This document shows positions 10,610 through 21,558 of a stretch of DNA of 64,000 nucleotides, piece by piece. The translations under genes and the position numbers were made by a program. This DNA is from Portulaca oleracea (Eukaryota; Streptophyta; Magnoliopsida; Caryophyllales; Portulacaceae): positions 13,434,754 to 13,498,753 of the forward strand of contig CM055892.1 in assembly GCA_029582165.1 (NCBI GenBank), in the 5' to 3' direction. Numbering within the stretch: the first letter of the stretch is position 1; every line of letters begins with the position of its first letter. Below the pieces are notes generated by a model, which did not search any database, was not told where the DNA came from, and saw only the letters and a list, made by a program, of their open reading frames with translations.

Positions 10610-12991
10610 ATGGGAAGTGAAATTCTAAGGTCACCATCAATCAGGTCACACAAATGGCCGAGAAAGAAGTCTAAGAAATCCGAACCCAGCAGTTCAGCAG
10701 AAGTTTCAGGTCTGTAACACCCCCCCCCCCCCCCTTCTCTCTTAGGTGTGAAAAAAAGGAAAAAGAGGTTGCTTGAAAAATGTTTCGTAAAGAGTTTTTC
10801 TCACTTCCTTATGGAGTTTCAAATTTGAATGCAAATGTTATTAAGAAACAGTTACTTGTGCAAATTCAGTGTTTAATGTGTCCTTTCGTGCAGATAGTGA
10901 ACCTGAGGATTACCTTAGCCATAGTTTCATCAGCTCTAGAGAAATTGAATCTTCAGGACTAACCGATGATCTAAGGTAAGAGATTGGCCTTTTTGTTTCA
11001 GACATGGATTATACATAAGATGAATGTGGCTTATACGGTTCTTGCAGCAGGGTGTTTGTGGGGACGTGGAATGTAGGTGGCAAATCACCAGTAGGGAGCC
11101 TAGTGGCAGATTTGGAGGCATGGCTACATCAGAAGAGCTCGGTGGACATGTATGTTCTCGGGTGGGTAAATGACTGGAGAAAACTACCAATTTGTGATGC
11201 CTTTGGAAAGACTAGAATTCGCTCTGCCAATTGTGGACTAACCTTGCTTTTCACAGGTTTCAGGAGATTGTCCCTCTGAACACAATGTCAGTAATTGGAA
11301 TGGAAGACTACACACATGCAAGAAAATGGAATCTGCTAATCGGGAAGACTCTAAACAACAAAGATGGAAGCGTTTGGTTGACTCATACAACGACACCAAT
11401 TTCGAGTGATGATTACCAATATGTCAAGCCTTCAAACTCTGGAGGACAAATAGGAACAACGAGCACCACTCCCCTGAGAGAGAGGCCAAAACCCCAACAC
11501 GGAGAGCAGCGTGGAAGTGATACCTCATATAAGTTGATGGCTAGCAAAAAGTTGGTAGGAGTTTTTGTAACCATATGGATGAAAAGGGAGCTTCTGAAGA
11601 AATACCGGGTTTCAAATGTGAAGGCCTGCACAGTTGCATGTGGTTTAATGGGCTATTTGGGAAACAAAGGAGCAGTCACAGTCAGCATGTCAATTGAAGG
11701 AACTAGCTTTTGCTTCATCACTGCCCACTTGGCTTCTGGGGAGAAGAAAGGAGACGAAGGACGAAGGAATCAACAAGTTGTGGAGATATTCAAGCGAACC
11801 AGTTTCCCTCGACTTCCTATAGAGGCTGATGAGTCACTTCCTTCAACCATCATGGGACACGAGTAAGATTTTCAATGCTAATGTCTGCTCTTCTAACACC
11901 TCCCTTTCTCCCCCCCCCAATTTTGAAGCCATTGGTCTCCATAATGGGACTTCCTATCTTGTCAACTGTTACCTCACTCTCTAAATACAACTATTTCCCA
12001 TGAAATTGAATGTTAAATAAAATGTGAAGCTGTGCTGAAGCTTAACTGTAACTATGTGAAACAGCCGAATATTCTGGTTTGGGGATCTCAACTACCGGTT
12101 ATACATGGAAGACAAACTTGCCCGGGAGCTGATAAGAAAGAAGAATTGGAAAGAATTACAGATGTTTGACCAACTGAAGAAGGAGCAACATGGGGGAGTA
12201 TTCCAGGGTTGGAAAGAAGGAGATATAGAGTTTGCACCCACTTACAAGTACTCAGTAGAAGTTGGTGATCATTATACAGGAGATGAGCATGCTCCTATTG
12301 CACCAAACACAGGAGAGAAGCGAAGAACCCCAGCATGGTATTATTGTAGATCAATAGTGTCATCTTGCGTAGTAGCATGAATGATATCTCACAAAGATTA
12401 ATTAATCATTGCAGGTGCGACAGGATTATGTGGTATGGAAATAGAATTGACCAACTTTCCTATTTCCGGGGAGAGAGTAAATTCTCTGACCATAGGCCAG
12501 TTTCTGCCCTATTCACTATTGGAATCGATGTCCTCAAGCCTACAAATCTAAAGACGGTTGCACTAAGCAAGTTTCTTTCTTCCATGAATCTTTCCAGACA
12601 GAAAGTAAGCATCTCGCTCAAAATTCCACAACTAATCATTATTCCATTTGTAATTATGAGGCTTGTAATCATAATTGTGGACTTGTGTGCATAGAGTTAT
12701 GCATGATAGACACATTTTTAAAATTTTAAATTACAGCACTTGTTGACACGTTAGACCCCTAAGCACTATTTTATTGAAGTTGAACACTCCACAGCTTATT
12801 CCAGACAATGATTAGATGTGAAGTTTTTGGATGTTGAGCTCAGTTTCATGAAGCTATTTTTTCATGGTATTGACATGCAGAACCAACCTTCATGGGCAGA
12901 AGAGACTAGGCGTACATTACTATCACTAATGAGGGCAGAAGTAGAAGAATCAGCACCAAAAAAGCAATTGCCAGTAGATAATAGGTCATAG
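10610..12991 (+). CDS. Type I inositol polyphosphate 5-phosphatase
   Basis: The product should remove the 5-phosphate from soluble inositol phosphates such as Ins(1,4,5)P3 and possibly phosphoinositides, ending Ca2+/phosphoinositide signals; this comes from family knowledge. Seven exons join in frame into 491 codons: 10610-10709, 10894-10975, 11048-11161, 11257-11862, 12065-12337, 12415-12604, 12881-12991, all with GT-AG introns. Catalytic-fold landmarks are GTWNVGG (residues 66-72), GFQEIVPLN (99-107), TAHLASGE (254-261), RRN (268-270), WFGDLNYRL (305-313), CDRIMWYG (393-400) and SDHRPV (416-421). The N-terminus is basic (15-23). Length suits the shorter plant type I enzymes. No nonsense or frameshift was seen, so it is probably functional. 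Intron 1 has about 15 consecutive C, and exon 3 has tandem CAGCAG acceptors (11047 or 11050). The exact paralogue cannot be told. Confidence 0.93.
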
Positions 12992-13528
12992 TAATAAGCC
13001 TTTTGCTTGGCTTAGTTTACTGCTGCAACATACATGCACAGCCATAGGTAGAAGTAATTATGATACACCTACATTCAGCAGTCTTGCAGATCCCTTTTTA
13101 TGACACATGAAAAGATTGTTCATTCATTATCGTCTCATTCATGCACCATGTATGGTGTGAGAGTGGAGGAGTCATGTTCCGACATGAAATTTTGACACTT
13201 TCAATTGATTATGTTTCTATTACCCCTTTTTTTCTTCTTTATATCTAAATAAAAGTGGCAACATTATGAAAGTCAACCTACAACATAAGTTCCCACCAAA
13301 AGTTGAATACAAGACATCACAGCTCCTTATATTCTGAAAATGTTATTTGAGGGGAGATGCTTGCATCTATAATCTATCTAAAATGTGCCATGCCATGAGA
13401 CAATAATGGCATAAAAAACCAGAGAATTACACCCTATTTTCGTACAATGATGAAGTAGTTTGCCAAATAGCAGTCAAAATACTTTCCGAAGCATACAATT
13501 TTGAATTCATGAGAATGCAGATCGAGTA
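12992..13528. other. 3' flank of the phosphatase gene
   Basis: This holds the presumed 3' UTR of the phosphatase and the space between two convergent transcription units. No clear polyadenylation signal stands out, and I see no further gene. Confidence 0.4.
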
Positions 13529-13980
13529 TCACCTGATGAAGTTCTCAGGGAGATCCTTTGCTGCAAATTCAGGAGGGGTAACTCCTGGAATTTCCTGCAA
13601 GCGATACGTTTGTTTAATCTCTTTCAATTTGAAGAAAAGAAGTTCATTGGCTGAATTCACCAGATAATTAATTAATTACTATTTGATAACAACCTAAAAG
13701 CCAAAAACAAAGGACACATAGCCCAAATCACTCATTTAATATCAGTGGCAGACTGGCAGCTTATTTGGAGGAGCCTCCACAATTTATTGCTCTTTTCTAT
13801 GAAAAAGTTTCATAACAAAAATGTGTCGTTAATGAATCATCACAGCAAGAAATATACAGGAATTGACAGACAACCAACAAGATTTTTCCAGAAGAACATG
13901 GATGTGGCAATGTCATGAGCCAGTTTCCAAATTCCACCTGGTTGATACCTGTCAATGGATGCACCGTACCGTGTCTTCAT
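13529..13980 (-). CDS. Hypothetical small protein, two exons, 55 aa
   Basis: Read on the minus strand, exon 1 (13980-13879) starts at an ATG and gives 34 codons, including YQPGGIWKLAHDIATSMFFW. A GT donor follows at 13878. Exon 2 (13594-13529) follows an acceptor ending TTGCAG and adds EIPGVTPPEFAAKDLPENF before a TGA stop. The junction is phase 0. The residues look like a folded protein rather than a random frame, with a hydrophobic/aromatic patch and a proline-rich link. A donor-like CAGGTGATA overlaps the end, so it may be only part of a longer gene. I do not recognise the family. It is convergent to the phosphatase gene, and a solo LTR lies about 360 bp upstream. Confidence 0.45.
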
Positions 13981-14342
13981 TCAATCAGAGATTCAGGAGA
14001 GGGAAAGACAGAAAAGAGAGTATGAGTCTATGAGAGATGTGGACAGAGAAACAGAGAATCGTGTAAATTGTATTACTATATGAAAGTACGTCAGAATACA
14101 AGGAAGGAGCATGTATTTATATACCTCTTAAGTCTTAACAACTATCCTAAAAGTAAAGAAATAAAAAGTAACCAACTCCAAAGAAACTCTTAGATGTGAT
14201 AACTCTATCAATACCTACATTAATTAATACCAGTAAAATTTGAGTAACATACAAGAACATTGATACTAATAAGACAGCTTCCTATTCAAAATGATAAGCA
14301 AGCTTTCAGCCCTTGAGGTATGCAATCTAACTCCAGTGTAGG

Positions 14343-15235
14343 TGTTGAAGACAAGGTCAAGGTCCTTCACCGCGCATCCGCGAAGGACCTTCGGTTTTGA
14401 TGAAAGTGAAAATCCGGAAAAGGGAAGTTGTCTTATATAATCTGATTATATATTCTGAGTATATAATATATATTCTGATTATATACTCAGATTATGTGTA
14501 TATAATATATATATTTTGATTATATATTATATATTCTTATTATGGGCATGATTCTTGTAGATATAAAAATGAAACAAACGGAAACAAATCAAGGGAAATC
14601 AATCATGATTATTGTAGCAACAAAAGGGAAGAAATCAATACACAAGGCAAGTTACCGTTGGAAGGTCTCAAGTCCAAGCATCCAAAGGCATCTATAAAAA
14701 GGACGATAGAAGAATTGAGAAGAGAGGCGATTCCACGGAAGTAATCGTGGAGTAAGAAATCCGGAGGGATTTCTCCGAGTGTGTAACCAATGGTTCGGTG
14801 GTGAAGGTAGCCAGTAAAGGACCTCTAGTGAAGGTATAGCCAAGGACCTTGGTGAGCATTCGTTGTGTCCACATGTGGTGGAGAAATGGTGTGTAGCAGA
14901 GCCTTGACGGACTAAGGCTGTGTGTGTTTGTGCTTCAATGTAATCCATCGTGTTCCTAATCGCCGCTAGGGTTTTTCCTACGACGATCCTTATCTCAGAG
15001 TCGACTCAAGGACATTCGGGCCTTAGTCGGTGATCCTATCAAGAATCGCCTTTGGTCATACTTCTTGTTTTGTTTTGTAAGTGTAACTTGTTCTTTGATT
15101 ATTATAAATCTAATGAGGTATTTCAGTTATACTGTGTTTTGATCCTTAGCTTGAAACCAAGGAAGTTTGCTCTAACGTCCTTACCTAGTGTGTAGATCTT
15201 AATTGTGAACTTCACCCCCCTCTTGGGCTCCAACA
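14343..15235. mobile_element. Solo LTR, TSD GTAGG
   Basis: An 893-bp LTR begins TGTTGAAGAC and ends GGGCTCCAACA, with GTAGG directly on both sides (14338-14342 and 15236-15240). No primer binding site or internal domain is attached, so it is the product of LTR-LTR recombination. A TATA-like CTATAAAAAGG lies near 14692. The CACCCCCCTCTTGGG close to the end resembles Copia/Sirevirus LTR ends. The internal (TATA)-rich stretch at 14435-14545 is low complexity. Confidence 0.88.
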
Positions 15236-15240
15236 GTAGG

Positions 15241-15851
15241 ATCTTCTCAAGTAGGGTTTTTTGATACTTGAAAGTTGAAGATGGAACATCTATTTGATAC
15301 GATCAATCTTCTTTACAAATATAATCAATCTTCTTCACAAACTAGCTGGAGGAGCCCGTGCAAGGCACAGGCTTATATAGTTAGTGGATTGCGTTTGTGT
15401 ACTTGAAGAAAGTTATTGGAAAGAGGAAGAACTATTGATTATATGTATATAAGGTTTATATTAAAAGCACACAGGCTGTAACTCAGCTTGTACATTACAT
15501 GTGTGCTGCCATACATAAGCAAAAATTATATAACTACACAACTGAGTTATTATCCTTGTAGTTGTAGGTGCTCCACAACAAAAAAGCAGCTTCCTCACAA
15601 GCAAAAAGTAGCAGCTTAGGAGACTGCTACAGCTCCACCAAAAAGGTGTGTTACGACAGCTCATTCTTGCAGGCAGATATAGCTGCTGGATGTGGATAGA
15701 GTAGGAGCTGAAGTATATATGTACATGTGAGACCATAAAGGAGTAACTTGATGTACTTACATTCAAGATTCCACTTCATAAACGGACAATACTAAAAACT
15801 TGACAGTTAGTTCACCGTGATACTCATGGCGAGAAGTTTTGACAATAAATG
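15241..15851. other. Spacer between two solo LTRs, nothing recognised
   Basis: No credible gene. Open frames here lack start context, domains and splice signals. Confidence 0.4.
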
Positions 15852-16843
15852 TGTTAGAACCCCTCAAGGATGTTGCCTTGGCGACTGATCAGTTTTGAAT
15901 AAAAGCCAAAATCCATTTAGCCAGAAAAGCTGTGATACGAAAGAGGCTGAAGGACATTTACGTCAAGAGGCTGAAGAACATTTACGTCAAGCATCTCAAG
16001 GACGTTCATGTCAAGCACGAAAGATAAAAGGAACAGGGAAGTATTTCTGGAAACCGGTTACTCGATCCCTCCATTCTTATTTCTAACCAGACTAACCGAT
16101 TGTAACCCTTGCTGTATAGGAAACAATCATGAAGAAATTAGAAGGAACAAGGATCGTGGTTTACGGAGAAATCTTCCAAAAGAAGGAAAGGAAAATCGTC
16201 AATTCCGGCAAGACAAGCAAACTGCAAAGAAGGAAAAAATCATCATCAATTCTGGAAAGACAAGCAAGATGCGTAGAAGGAAAGAAAGATCCCCAACGAC
16301 TACTACCTACAAGTTGCGCCCATAAATAGATGAATTGAAGACCGAAGAAATTAACGATTCCAAGTGAAGTAATCGGGTGTTACCAAAACAGAGGGTGCTC
16401 TGTTTTGAGTTCTTTTCTTCGTGTAGAAAAGTTGTATTCGGTGAGAAATTTGTGTTTGAGTGTAATCGATTCCTTAACGGAACTAGGATTTGATTGATAC
16501 TCTTGTAATCGATTCCTAGAAGGATTTAGGATCGATTAGTGTTTACACCAAATTTGTGGTTTGTGTGTTTCCCAAAAACTCTGTTCGAAGCTTCGCTGTT
16601 CACTGTTCGCTGCAACCCTAAGGACATTCACCTTAGGCAGTTGTCACATTCAAGCATATACTGTTCCAACGAAATAAAGGAGGTTATTCAGTTATCTCTT
16701 ATTGTCCTTTATTTCAGCTTACCTTGGTTTATCTTAAGTTGAATCTTAATCTGAAAAGATTAAGGAACCCTAACGTCCTTTACTAGTGAGTATCTGTGCA
16801 GAAATTTTCATAACCCTATTCACCCCCCTCTAGGGTTCTTTCA
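15852..16843. mobile_element. Solo LTR, TSD AAATG
   Basis: A 992-bp LTR begins TGTTAGAACCCC and ends GGGTTCTTTCA, flanked by perfect AAATG repeats (15847-15851 and 16844-16848). Near its end it carries CTATTCACCCCCCTCTAGGG, as in Sirevirus-type Copia LTRs. It contains short GAAGGACATTTACGTCAAGA-like internal repeats around 15945-16015. It may belong to the same broad family as the solo LTR at 14343-15235. Confidence 0.88.
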
Positions 16844-16848
16844 AAATG

Positions 16849-17420
16849 TATGTTCTTCGGTAGGAGAGTTCAGTAAACACTTCTCATCTACTACACCGTC
16901 CTGTAATTAAGGAAAAATAACACTAAGTTTTATGTGAACTGCATGATAACTTGTATATATGGAGATTGAGTACGTAGGAAAAACATCATTTGTGCACTCC
17001 ATTAAATTAATGGCATTCACAGATTTTTAATTTAAAATACTTAGTAATTTGCTGCTAAGAGTATCTCTTTGTAAACATATAACACAAAAGCATGGTACTT
17101 TTGTAAGAGTATCAAGATCTTTTCATTTGATTATATTCTTGTGCAAGGTAAACTATCTTACGAATTGTAAAACTTACCACAAATTTGCAACAAAAGCACG
17201 ATTCTTTAATGTCTCGAAAAAGATAAACAACTGAAAGTATAAGCACAAAGTACACAGATTCTGGAAGCTCTGATTATATGTCAACAGGAGTGAAATGAAT
17301 CCCAACACCATCAGCTCTACATTGATTCAATCCAACAGAAAAAATGGAAACCAAGTTTAGAAGATGAATGGTAATCCCTGTAATAAACAAAGGAGTTAGT
17401 AGATGAGTATCTTACCCCCT
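16849..17420. other. Intergenic, nothing recognised
   Basis: AT-rich sequence without a supported feature. Confidence 0.4.
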
Positions 17421-17546
17421 TTAGGCTTTAACTTTGTCCAAATCCTCGTATAAAGCTTTCTTCTGTTTCTTTGTCAACCATTGAAATGCAATCAGAATGT
17501 TAACAATTCTAACAGCAAAATTCCACCATTTGCTCCACAACTCATA
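17421..17546 (-). other. Possible C-terminal exon of an unknown gene
   Basis: An open stretch of 41 codons ends at TAA (17421-17423). It reads as an aromatic/hydrophobic segment (FAVRIVNILIAFQWL) followed by a charged tail, KKQKKALYEDLDKVKA. That arrangement resembles a membrane segment with a basic tail. It is bounded upstream by TGA with no strong acceptor, so the evidence is weak. I do not recognise it. Confidence 0.22.
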
Positions 17547-17967
17547 TCAAAACATGCCCATTTGAAATCAGAATAGCCTAAACGAACAAAACTAATGAAC
17601 TGGACATAACATCATGCACAAAATCTTAAACTTTCGAGAAAGCAATCAAATGGGCAACAGGAAGAACAACAGAAACGCATAATTCCACTCCAAAAATCCA
17701 ACAACATGAGGCAGAAGATTCAGGCCATGCATGCAGGAAAAGATTCAACAAATAGATGTGGACCCAATAATGGCTCGAAGCAGTAGTAAAAGCGTAAATT
17801 TCCGATGAACAACAGAAACTGATTGTAAGTAAACCTCAATAATTTCTGGACATGCAGACAATTAAACCTCAATAAAAGAACCCCCTAGACAGATAATATA
17901 CTTTGAAATCGCCTCTTTTGAAATAATTTGGCAAAGTCGCTAAAAAAGATAACAATCAAGAAATAAC

Positions 17968-18083
17968 CTGTATATTATTGGATTTGTTGCAAGGAACTCT
18001 GGAGAAATTGAGTTTAACTCAAGGTTTACATCTGTAAGAACAGTGATGAAGAAAAAGAGACATGGGAAAATGGATGGGCTCAT
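17968..18083 (-). other. Possible first exon of an unknown gene
   Basis: From an ATG (18081-18083) 38 codons run into a CAG|GTTATT donor. The frame begins with a hydrophobic segment (IFPCLFFFITVL) resembling a signal sequence. No matching next exon could be placed, and the MULE-like element begins only about 30 bp upstream. It could belong with 17421-17546, but the phases cannot be checked. Confidence 0.2.
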
Positions 18084-18980
18084 TTTCCTTGGCTCATAGA
18101 ACCGCAAATTCTAGTATAAGACCGTCTCATGATAAATTATCGTGAGACGTCCTACGTGGCAAAGTTTGTCAAAATGAAAACACAAGAATAAGTTGGAGAG
18201 TGAAATCAATCTCCTTAATTAATTAATTAAATTTAAAAAATAAATAACATAGATTAGGTAATTATTTTCTATCTGCAAATAGCGCACACATTTTAAATGG
18301 AACAATTTCCTAAATATCTTTTACAAATTATATAACTATAGGTGACTAATAAACCAGTCAATGGTGACTATATTATGTTATCTCAAATTTGGAAACAAAT
18401 AACAACATATCTATCAAGCGAATTAAAATATAGGTGACTAATATTAAACTTTTGGGGTGACAAATAATATGGTATATTGATTCTTAGCATATATATGTGA
18501 CCAATATTCGACATTAAATTTAAACGTATTATTTTTCCGAAATCATCAAAAAATCCGATTTCAAAAGGATGAAATTATCTAAGTTTAACTAATATACTAA
18601 TATAGTCATACACATAAGTCATTAAGAACGACATTACAATTCTATTGGTATTTTTCTTAATATCGGACCGATGGAACGAATAATCTTTTAACCATGTAAT
18701 AACTATTTCAATGTACATCCATATGCCACGCATTTTCACTTCATATACAAATACTATAATTATACAAAATAATATATACCCATGAAGGTACATAAAAGCG
18801 TTTATTTGAAAATAGTAATTTAGTAACAAGTGTATTTAAATATAGTCATATAAGAATATATAATTAGTCATATTTGGCGTCATGTATACGAATACATAAT
18901 AATTATTAATAAAGGTACGTAAAAATAGTCACACAAAAATACATCATTAGTCATATTTTGACGTCGTTTGTGTTTATTAG

Positions 18981-19107
<127 letters not shown>

Positions 19108-19655
19108 AACGACCTATATTTTCAGATATACTCTTCAAAATATCTGGATCATTTTTCCAACTTCCTAAAATCAAACATGCTACATTCATTTATTTGAAAG
19201 TTACGAAGACTTTGGAAAAAAATTATATTTTGGATGTAGCATGTTTGAATTTGGCAAATAATATTAAGCTTCAAATAACTCCACTTTTTGGTAAATATAA
19301 ATTTTTCCCTAAATAGTCAACTTAAAACGTGCTACATCAAATATAAATTTGTTCCTAATCTCACTTTGGTAAATATAATCTTACTTTGGCAAATATAATT
19401 TTTTCCTAATCCGTAATTTGGTAAATAATTTTAAATCATCAAGCATATTTTTTTTTCTTTAATACTTCCATACCAAACGTGATATATTTTTCCAACTTAA
19501 TATTTTATTGTCCAATGTACATTCATTTATTTCCATTTCGTACGTATTTTCCTCATCTAAATTTGGCAAATAATTATAACCTTCCTATTATTACAAACAA
19601 ACGTGTATGAATACTTAAATTTTCCAAAAATAAATAATTTCAACCTTTTAAAATT

Positions 19656-19901
19656 TTTATGCGTGACTAATTTTCTATTTTGCAATGACTAATATTGTGT
19701 TCTTGGTTCGCCGAGATAATCTAAGTTCAACTAATATATTAATATAGTCATACACACTATTATAAACAGGCACACGTATTTATGCGTGACTAATTTTCTA
19801 TTTTGCAATGACTAATATTGTGTTCTTGGTTCGCCGAGATAATCTAAGTTCAACTAATATATTAATATAGTCATACACACTATTATAAACAGGCACACGT
19901 A
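19656..19901. repeat. Tandem duplication, 2 x 123 bp
   Basis: Two adjacent copies, offset 123 bp, both contain GCGTGACTAATTTTCTATTT and GGTTCGCCGAGATAATCTAA. They appear identical by eye, suggesting a recent duplication. Confidence 0.88.
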
Positions 19902-20237
19902 TTAGTTATTTTTTTCAAACTCCCCAAATTTAAACGTATTATTTTTCTGACATCGTCAAATAATACGATTTTAAAAGGTTGAAATTATCTAAGTTCAACT
20001 ACTATACTAATATAGTCATACACACTATTATAAATAGTCACATGTAAGTCATCAAGGTCGACATTCCAACAAATATTATATAGTATTAACGAAAACATTC
20101 ATATCATCATTGTACACAAATAATAACATTGTTGTATAAAAATGCAAAAGTCCTCATCTACTAACCCTAAATATTAAAATCACCAAAGTTAAATAGTCAA
20201 ACAAAAATATCAAAGATTTAACACGTACACTAATATA

Positions 20238-20411
20238 TTAAATCAATTTTTTCGTGGGTGTTTTGGTTCCAATTTCATCAACATATATGGAGCCATTAAC
20301 ATCACCATTTGCTCGTATCGTATTGGATTTATTTTTCCTCTGAAAATGGCTCTTGATTCTTTGTGATCTTCCTTTTGTCGTAGCTCGCACGGGATCCAAT
20401 ATAACATTAGT
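20238..20411 (-). pseudogene. FAR1/MULE transposase C-terminal remnant
   Basis: The minus-strand frame reads LDPVRATTKGRSQRIKSHFQ and continues with basic, low-hydrophobic residues to a TAA stop at 20238-20240. The DP-V-x-TKGR-x-RIKS pattern is typical of the tail of FAR1-related and MULE transposases. Only this tail is open; the catalytic core was not found in the element. It could instead be a captured FAR1-related gene end. Confidence 0.42.
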
Positions 20412-20815
20412 CATTTTTTCAAAATATATTAGTCACCTATAATCCAATTAAATTATATTAGTCACCAATAAATCATTAAATCACATAACATTGGTCACAT
20501 TTTCAAAATATATTAGTCACCTATCATCTAATTAAATTAATGGACGCAAAAGCACGATATATCAAACAATCAAGATAACATATTATTAGTCACCCATAGA
20601 TTGAATACTAGTCAAACATATCAAACATATATATTATTTATCATTTCTACACTATTTATTAATATGATATCAAACATATAACATTGGTCACTTTTTCAAA
20701 ATATATTAGTCACCTATAATCCAATTAAATTATATTAGTCACCAATAAATCATTAAATCATATAACATTGGTCACATTTTCAAAATATATTAGTCACCTA
20801 TCATCCAATTAAATA
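20406..20815. repeat. Duplicated TTAGTCACC-rich segment
   Basis: About 125 bp (20406-20535), with repeated ATATTAGTCACCTATMATC words, recurs nearly unchanged at about 20680-20815 within the MULE-like element. Confidence 0.75.
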
Positions 20816-21558
20816 TACTAATCTCGACAAACATTACACTCCCCGAACCGAGTATTCATGGATTGATTAAAAACGATTACATCACGTCATATCAAACGAT
20901 TACAAATCACAAGCGAAAATTTCAAAAAATCAAAATAGTAGACAACGAAGTATATTCAACAAACTTGCACCTTCAAACATTTCTCCATTTTCGAATTTAA
21001 ATTCGAACAATGGTCACTAATTCAAATATTCACACTTTCAACATTGACATATAATCCCGACATCCACAATCGAATATATATAACAAGATTTACTTACCTG
21101 AGACGACCATGTTATTCGAGGACGGATGACGATCTTTGATCTTCCCGCAGAGACGACGATGTTATTCGTTAGGGTTTCAGTCAATAGAAGGAGAGAGAGA
21201 TTAGAGACTATATATGTGGAGAGTGTAACACACACGCGAATTAAGAGAGTGACCACCTTTTTGACTTTGTCTGACGTGGCACCCCATCTCACATTATTTT
21301 AACGTGAGACGGTCCTATATAAGATATATTGATTTACTTATGAAATCCCTGAGACCCTGACCCATATCTTAAACAGAAAAAAGAACGGCAGACTTCCGCA
21401 GCACACAACCAGCATCAAACACAACACAAATGAGTTGCACACACACCAAAGCAACTCTCTCTTCTACTTGTACTAGCTAAATTGCATGTCCAATGGACGG
21501 GGCATTTATTTTGTATTTTTGAAATTATATTTATCAATAACTTTCTCAATATTTTTTA

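Noticed and set aside
10720..10734. Run of about 15 C as a possible regulatory i-motif
   Set aside because: It sits in intron 1 of the phosphatase gene, and nothing beyond the run itself supports a function.
15852..16843. This segment as a gene with several small frames
   Set aside because: Perfect 5-bp TSDs and TG...CA ends identify it as a solo LTR; the frames have no domain.
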